Shown: in pieces, positions 58,123-64,000 of the stretch
Position numbering within the stretch: the stretch's first letter is position 1
Layout: every line of letters begins with the position of its first letter
From: Paramarasmius palmivorus
Lineage: Eukaryota; Basidiomycota; Agaricomycetes; Agaricales; Marasmiaceae
Length of the DNA: 64,000 nucleotides
NCBI GenBank assembly: GCA_037176845.1
Contig: JAYKXP010000003.1
Coordinates: forward strand, 62,001 to 126,000
Reading direction: 5' to 3'
Notes under the pieces: generated by a model
The model's database searches: none
Told to the model about the DNA's origin: nothing
Seen by the model: the letters and a program-made list of their open reading frames with translations, nothing else
Made by a program: the position numbers and the translations under genes

Positions 58123-59224
58123 ATGTCAGATCAAGATCCAGGCGCATATGATATCAATGTCCGCGAATACGCTTACTTATCTGCATCTTGCAAAGCTCAT
58201 AGAATTTCTTCCTAGGATGCCAAAGCCGTCCAGAACTTGCTCAATCAAATCGGTGCTTCTCAGGCATGGAAAACGGTAATAAATGAAGCAGAGCCTGGTG
58301 GATCATCCTCCTCAATCCATGCCACGGACGTACAAAGCGCTTCCCTGGAACCTGAAACGAAAATCGAGCACACGAATCCGCATTCAGTCGCATCTCTGCT
58401 TTCTCAGCTTCAATCCCATGTGCCCACGTCACATTCCGGGCAATGGCAAAGCTATAATCCCGCTCCAATAAGGTCACCACCAACAAGAGATGCGGTCCCG
58501 CCTGTCCGCCACGATAGCCGAAGCTCCCAAGACCGTGAAGATAACATTATTCACACCACACCTGCTCACCCTGGTCAGCGTCCAGAGTCAACGACTAATG
58601 GAGAACTGGACCTGCGCCACTATACTTTTCAACAAGCACTGCCAATTCTGACGCAGCTAGCTAGCCGCAAGGAGCTCGTTGACGCATTCAAAGCTGTATG
58701 GGTCCATCTTTGTTGATTCAATCGTACAGGGCTTTATGACGTTTTTTGACTTTAGATGAAAGCGGAACAAGACGCGCTCGAGCGCCGTCTCCTTGAGGAA
58801 AGGAACGCAATCACGAGGAAGTACGAGGAAAAGATTAAAGTCGCCATGACCAAGTGAGGACTTGCTCCTTCATTTTGCTGGAACGTGCCTGTAATTTCTG
58901 ATCTCATATTTACATACTGCATGATAGGGCTTCCCTTATTGGTTCCGGTATATCGAAACATGAAGCCACGATGCTGAACGATGGTTACAAGAAAGAGCTT
59001 GGAAAGTTCGATCGAGAAAGGGTTATACCCGCCTGGGAGGGGCTCGTTGGACAGCAGCAAGAAACTTTGGCCTCTTATGGTGTCCCGACTATGTATACTA
59101 CCAGCACGGCGGCTGACCGAGAGGTAAGATATTAGGTGTTAGATCGATGTCGACACATTCTGAATCTTTGAAGAAACAACGACGGGTCATTCAGGTTTTG
59201 GAGGGATTGACGAGCAATGCCTGA
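58123..59224 (+). CDS. Coiled-coil protein of unknown function
   Basis: About 270 residues in five or six exons. Exon 1 is MSDQDPGAYDIN; a 76-base intron joins DAKAVQNLLNQIGASQAWK. A Ser/Pro/His-rich disordered middle follows (SHSGQWQSYNPAPIRSPPTR), then LDLRHYTFQQALPILTQLA and KELVDAFKA. Next is a coiled coil in exon 3 (MKAEQDALERRLLEERNAI, RKYEEKIKVAMTK) and exon 4 SLIGSGISKHEATMLNDGYK, then FDRERVIPAWEGLVGQQQE. The last exon adds KQRRVIQVLEGLTSNA. Each junction is in phase with GT-AG. I do not recognise a named family. It may be a fungal complex subunit with a helical interaction role. Confidence 0.65.
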
Positions 59225-59628
59225 TAACGATCATCATCCGGCAATTAGAGTTACTTGTCATACTACATAGGGACATTTGAGACCAAAACGAGGCAAGTCA
59301 CACAGCGAGGGTGGTCACGTAAATCTCTTCCTCTGCACTTGATCAGCAAACTGTAGCTAGAGCCCAAAACTCGAGCTCACCGTCAGCTCGTCGTCGTTGA
59401 CAGCTACGAGCACCCTTCGGATACGAATAGCGGCCGGTAGCTCGGCGTCGGCCCAGCAACGGGGATCAGCCCAGCGCTGTTTATTTCATTTTCGCATTTT
59501 CCGGGCCATCAACCTATTTTGTAAAATGGGCATTTTTCATTCAGGGTCCCTCATTGAAACCTGGATGTGTACTCCACGTCTTCCCTGCTTCAAGTCGAGT
59601 TAGTTCAGCTGCCGGTCACTCTTTCAAT
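59225..59628. other. Intergenic gap and 5' leader
   Basis: About 0.4 kb between two plus-strand genes. A frame runs through it into the next gene but the first ATG in the conserved frame is at 59629. No other feature. Confidence 0.4.
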
Positions 59629-61595
59629 ATGCCATATGTCGATTTTTTCAGCGACGATGATTGGGTGTCGATCTACTACACAACAAACTCTCCCTTCGGA
59701 AACGTCGGTGGTTTTGATCCTGAAAAACCGACAATTATGATGCTCCATCCCACCTTTCTCGACTCTTCCTGGCTCAACGACCAATTCGGAGACCCTCGTC
59801 TGGACAAAAACTTCAACTTGATTGCGTTTGACATGAGAGTATGTGGAAAGTCGTCCTGTAGGCCAAGTGGGAAACATGATTCCTGGGTAGATGCAGCGGA
59901 TCTAGCGTTTTGTCATCAGGTGTGTGAGAGGTTTTTTTCAGTAATTCCAAGCCACTGACTGGATTGGGAACTTTTTCTAGTCACTTCATTTACCACCATG
60001 TCACGTATTAGCGCTCGAAACTACATCAGTCGGGGCCGCCTTGCGTTTTGCAGTCTTGTGCGTCCCAGAAACCGCAATACCCTCTCCTCAAGACTGAGAT
60101 CCCCTTGACGACCAGATTCGACGAAATGTGTTTAAGTCTCACGTTATGCAATGTTCCCCCGCCAACCGAGTGAGCTTCCAATTCTCATGCATTGTCGGGA
60201 CTTGTCGTTGATGGTCAAATTAGGTTGAAATGGGTATTCAACGCTTTTGATGAGGTTATGCAATCATGGTGTTACGCGGATGATTTAGAATCTTTCGAGC
60301 ACGTTTGCATGGAAGCAGTAAAGTTTATAGTTGGACCGGTGAGTTCGCCGCCCCGTCTCCCACAGCTCTACTATTGACACGAATGGTGTACCAGAATTGC
60401 GATCCAGATCTTCTGGATGACGTATGTTCCTGTTTTCGATTCCTAGGAAGTTCTCGTTCATCCGGAAAATGACAGTTGATAGCCCACTGGGAAGTCATGA
60501 TGCCCCCACGGAGAAGACGTCGAATGGTCGAGCTAATGAATATTGTCATGAATGTGGGTCATACTCACGCTCCAAGGTACACTGATTGTGATGGAATTTT
60601 CCAGAGAACCCCACTCAAAGCAGACATTCTGAAAGAAGTTCGACAGCCTGTGCTGATTATTCATGTACGCTTCTTGTTATCCAGGCCACTCAACTATTCT
60701 CAGCTTCTAATTAGGGCGAACGCAATGAGACCTGTCCACAAAAATACGCGGAACGACTTCAGTCCGAGCTTGTCAATGCGGAAGGCGGTGCCATCCTGTA
60801 TACGGTGAAAGGTTCGCTATCATCGCACTGGTTACACCCGATATGTCTTAGCAATACTATTTTCAACCTTGCAGGCGGTGCTGGAGCACTCAATATTGTA
60901 TCGGGCACTGCAACAATAACCAATCAGGTGTTTGCAAAGTTTCTTTCACGACTACCCCACCATAGATCAGACCTAAAGAAGCCAGCGAAATCAAAACGGG
61001 ATCGTATGGCCGAAGCTTTACAACGTCTAGCTGAGCTCATCGGCGACCAAAGTATTGCGTCGCGAGACCCGTACTCTTCGCTCTCCTTCTCATGTCTTCC
61101 CTCCGACGTCGTCAAGGGACAAGCTGAGTCACTCGCATTATACAAGAAGGGCGAATCAGACGCCTTTGATCCGACAGGGCCAGACGGGAGGCCTATACGC
61201 AAGTACGCATTCCCCGCAATACAATGTATCGCTCAGCCTAACCACAATGCCTGACAGGTACTCCGAAAAAAAGGACGAGCATTGGTTCCAAGGCGAAAAG
61301 GACGGGATATCGTATGCCAGCAGTATGTCAAAACGGCTTATTCGGGGGGCAATTGGTCTTAATGTCGATTCTTTTGTTAGCAACATTCACGAAACTCGGA
61401 AAGCAAAATTTGGAGCCGCACGAACGACAGTTACCCATGCCTGCATCAGATTCAAGCGGCGATCTCGCACACCAGGGACGACTGCGTCGAGCCACAATCA
61501 GCCCAAATGCCGTCGACAAGCCTGCTATCAAGGGTTCCATGGCAAAAGTGGTGGGATCGAACACTTCTGCATCATTTCAACGCATGCTCAAATAG
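59629..61595 (+). CDS. Alpha/beta-hydrolase family protein
   Basis: Starts MPYVDFFSDDDWVSIYYTTN with a hydrolase core: KPTIMMLHPTFLDSSWL, DKNFNLIAFDMRVCGKSS. Exon 2 (LPPCHVLALETTSVGAALRF) carries the likely nucleophile elbow ETTSVGA. Exon 3 reads DEMCLSLTLCNVPPPTE, joined to LKWVFNAFDEVMQSW. Further exons give NCDPDLLDD, LIAHWEVMMPPRRRRRMVE, TPLKADILKEVRQPVLIIH and GERNETCP, then AGALNIVSG. A basic and acidic C-terminal part follows (MAEALQRLAELIGDQ). A 58-base intron (donor AGCA|gtatgtc, acceptor tttgttag near 61381) joins DGISYAS to TFTKLGKQNLEPHE, ending KVVGSNTSASFQRMLK. The usual GxSxG is modified, and a catalytic His was not identified with confidence. Substrate unknown. Confidence 0.7.
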
Positions 61596-61983
61596 CCAAA
61601 AATACCGACTTAGAAATTCTGAATTGCGACTCATTTTGCTGTGCTTTATTATCTATCGCGTTCTAACTGGGATTTACTAGTAATACATACCTCAACTTTA
61701 CATATACCACTCAACATTTCGCCTATCACACTACTACGGTCTCTTTCATGGTTATAGAACTCGTGTCGACTTTCCTTACATATGTAACATCGTTTTCTAA
61801 TACATGGACCATTCCTTTGTTTGACATGTGTATGACCCTCCGAAAGACTGCGGCAAAATCGTGCACGTATAAATTCCACATAATTACTATATTTAAATCT
61901 AATCCGAAAAGGAGGAAAAGGAACAATCATCCGTTACAGCCGCTGAAATCATATACACCTAAGAAAAGAACAGCATTATGTAC
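61596..61983. terminator. Convergent 3' region of the hydrolase and UXS1
   Basis: A 388-base AT-rich stretch between tail-to-tail genes, expected to hold both polyadenylation regions. No gene recognised. Confidence 0.45.
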
Positions 61984-63527
61984 CTACAAACTGCCCTCAG
62001 CCATCTTCGCCTTGTAATACCTAACCATTTCCTCCAGACCCATGCGAACGGTCCAACGAGGCTGCCATTGGAGAGTCTCTTTGGCCCTGGTAGTATCAGG
62101 TCTCCTCTTCTGGGGATCGTCAGTAGGGATGGGCTTGTAGTCGATCTGCACACGACGCGTCCTCTTGTCCCCATCTTCATCCTGCACCTTCTCCACAATT
62201 TCTCTAACGAGTTCAGCAAATTCCCCAATGGTAAACTCTTCTTGATTGCCAATGTTGACCGGTCGAGTTTCGTCAGAGTTCATGAGAGCAATAAGGCCGT
62301 CGATAAGATCATGAACGTATTGGAAGGAACGAGTCTGTTTTCCATCGCCGTATACAGTGAGATCCTCGCCTTTGAGCGCTTGTATGATAAAGTTGGACAC
62401 TACTCGTCCATCGTAAGGGTTCACTGGAACGAATTTGAGCACGAGCGAAGAGGGAGACGGAGTTTTACTTACTGCGAGGCCCGTATGTGTTGAAGATACG
62501 AGCAACTCGAACGTCGACACCATCCTGACGGTGGTAGCCATAGGTAAGCGTCTCAGCGACACGCTTTCCTTCATCGTAACAAGCACGTGGACCGATTGGA
62601 TTGACATGACCCCAGCTTGAAGCAAGGTGAACACAAGCACTATGATTAGAACAAATGAACGTACTAGTCTTCGGGCTGAGGATGAACTTCAGGATCTCCG
62701 TACACCTCTGCATATCGACTCAATCAATGTGATTCTGCGGGAAGGAGAAATCATCGCACCTGAAGTACTTGAAATGAGGAAACGAGCCTTCGTTCGCTTG
62801 GCCAGTCCAAGCATGTTTAGAGTTCCCATGAACGACGTCTTTACGGTCTTGACTGCATTATACTGGTAGTGTGGAGGGGAGGCTGGGCAGGCGAGGTGAT
62901 AGATTTCTAGCAAGCGTTTGATCAGCATCTAAAGGGTATCAGTTATTTACAGCGGCACTCACGGTCGCATTCGATCATAAATGGTTCGACTACATCGTGG
63001 CGAACCAACTCAAAGTTGGGGTGTCCAACCCAATGACTAACTGTGGTCTTTGATCCCGTGAAGAAGTTATCGAGTACAGTAACCTCGTGGCCCAGAAGCA
63101 TAAGACGATCGACAAGGTGCGAGCCCACGAAACCCGCACCACCAGTGACCAAGATGCGTTTACGCTTGGACGGGGACAAAAGCTTCACAGGTGGGAATCG
63201 CGAAAGAGTAGTGTAGGATATAGAGTTGATGTCGGGATGGTAGATGGATTTCGATTGATAAATGGAAGATCCTGGAGCATGCGTCTCTTCCTCGTCGTTG
63301 GCAGTGCTTTTTGAGACTTCGGCGCTCTTGGAAGTATGAACATAGTGAGGGCGAAGATACAAGGCGCGTAAAGCGTCAATGTCGACCTCGCTGTCGAATC
63401 CGAAGCGGTCGAAGCCAACGGAAGTGATTTCTTGTCCATGTTTATCAAGAACTTTGAACTGTAGCGAGTTTTTCAGTATATTCCAGGGTTTATTAAGCTC
63501 GGGAGATGGTCTTACTGATGAAGACAT
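61984..63527 (-). CDS. UXS1: UDP-glucuronic acid decarboxylase (UDP-xylose synthase)
   Basis: Converts UDP-glucuronate to UDP-xylose with bound NAD+, supplying xylose for capsule-like and glycan synthesis. The N-terminal part is a roughly 110-residue leader ([19 protein letters not shown]). The Rossmann start is [19 protein letters not shown], then [12 protein letters not shown]. Next exons: [42 protein letters not shown] joined to [18 protein letters not shown] (catalytic Tyr-x3-Lys), [14 protein letters not shown], then [19 protein letters not shown] and the end [20 protein letters not shown]. All short-chain dehydrogenase motifs are intact. The first codons ATG TCT TCA TCA are followed by gtaaga, so a 60-base intron ending cacag/tacag before TTCAAAGTT is also possible. 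Confidence 0.9.
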
Positions 63528-63714
63528 GATAGTAAGAGGGAAGGAAGGAGGGTAGAATTGGATGCTGAGAGTGAATTGACCTGGCGACTTTTATACGGTG
63601 ATAGTCACCTGTCTGACTTTTTTTATTACTTTGACGCGACAGGTCAAACTCAGACTGTCTGATCTCGGTCCATTCTCCGACCAAAGACAGTCACTGCCTT
63701 TTTCATTCTACACA
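63528..63714. promoter_or_regulatory. Shared divergent promoter UXS1 / bystin
   Basis: Only 187 bases separate the two start codons, which face apart. A TATAAAA on the minus strand (63589-63595) fits UXS1. Confidence 0.55.
63589..63595 (-). promoter_or_regulatory. TATA box of UXS1
   Basis: TATAAAA in the context GTATAAAAGTCG, 62 bases upstream of the UXS1 ATG. It is the clearest core promoter motif seen in the window. Confidence 0.55.
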
Positions 63715-64000
63715 ATGCCTCGAGCGTCAAAACCGTCTGGAAAGTCAAGACATAACCCTCTCCTGGTTCAGATCGGTGAAGACGAACTGGAAGCAAAATA
63801 TGGCCGTGTCTCCCAGCCAGGGAAGCGAAAAAAATCGAAAAGGTCTGATGAAGAGGGAGAGGTACGAACATTTTCATCTAACTGTTTGGAGACATCTATT
63901 GAGCTACTGTCCAGGCTGTCCTCGATTCAAAATCCTCAAAGCGTATCCTCGAACTCGCTAAAGAACAACAAAAAGAACTAGAGTCTGATTCTGATCTCGA
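63715..64000 (+). CDS. ENP1: Bystin (Enp1), 5' end only
   Basis: Small-subunit processome and 40S export factor in nucleolus and cytoplasm. Exon 1 starts MPRASKPSGKSRHNPLLVQ, followed by DELEAKYGRVSQPGKRKKS, a clear bystin N-terminus with a nuclear-localising basic run. A short intron (63862 to about 63913, donor gtacga, acceptor tccag) joins EEGE to AVLDSKSSKRILELAKEQ. The gene continues beyond the window, so its catalytic-type domain is not visible. Together with IPI3 this is the second ribosome biogenesis gene here. Confidence 0.85.

Noticed and set aside
1..64000. tRNA genes, rRNA, CRISPR arrays, long terminal repeats and transposases
   Set aside because: Reading by eye, no B-box-like GGTTCGAATCC with a matching cloverleaf, no regularly spaced repeats and no transposase or reverse transcriptase motifs were found. 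A covariance-model and repeat search would be decisive.

Overview
The window is nuclear DNA of a filamentous fungus, most likely an agaricomycete (Basidiomycota). Genes on both strands are broken by many short introns of about 50-60 bases. Protein families include a DUF2235 hydrolase, a FlbA-type RGS protein with a basidiomycete-like N-terminus, a large Zn2Cys6 factor, and several proteins that I recognise only as basidiomycete-type unknowns. No rRNA, tRNA, CRISPR array or intact transposon was seen. Gene models were built by hand from reading frames, splice signals and family knowledge, so exon edges are predictions.

Layout. 0.2-4.3 kb: a DUF2235 hydrolase fused to WD40 repeats (+). 5.8-8.7 kb: a small probable mitochondrial protein and a tail-anchored fatty aldehyde dehydrogenase (-). 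9.5-12.3 kb: a divergent pair, Mediator subunit MED18 (-) and the pre-rRNA processing factor IPI3 (+). 12.5-14.2 kb: two tandem NDUFA4/B12D-like mitochondrial proteins (-). 14.9-29.4 kb: a carbohydrate block with an intracellular GH2 beta-mannosidase (+), a trypsin-fold protease-like gene interrupted by one in-frame stop (+), an Ara2-type D-arabinose dehydrogenase (-) and two tandem GH3 beta-glucosidases with PA14 inserts (-). 29.8-34.3 kb: a single-pass membrane protein with a Cys-rich ectodomain and an F-box protein (-), separated by about 1.5 kb with no gene seen. 34.6-36.9 kb: the Hsp70/Hsp90 co-chaperone STI1 (-). 36.9-40.3 kb: a sparse stretch with one unresolved coding patch. 40.3-43.3 kb: a Zn2Cys6 transcription factor (+). 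43.8-48.4 kb: the nucleoporin NUP120 (-). 49.2-53.1 kb: an orphan reading frame with an in-frame stop (-), a small unknown gene (+) and a MAPR/cytochrome-b5-like membrane protein (-). 54.1-56.2 kb: an RGS regulator of heterotrimeric G proteins (-). 58.1-61.6 kb: a coiled-coil protein and an alpha/beta hydrolase (+). 62.0-63.5 kb: UDP-glucuronate decarboxylase UXS1 (-), divergent from the 5' end of bystin (+), which runs off the window.

Most genes are conserved housekeeping functions: ribosome biogenesis (IPI3, bystin), transcription (MED18), nuclear pore, chaperone and nucleotide-sugar synthesis. The more lineage-specific parts are the DUF2235-WD40 fusion, the tandem duplications, the two genes with single in-frame stops and the unknown small proteins. 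Four introns appear to use GC rather than GT donors, two of them inside the zinc cluster of the transcription factor. I did not find a clearly new defence or mobile system.
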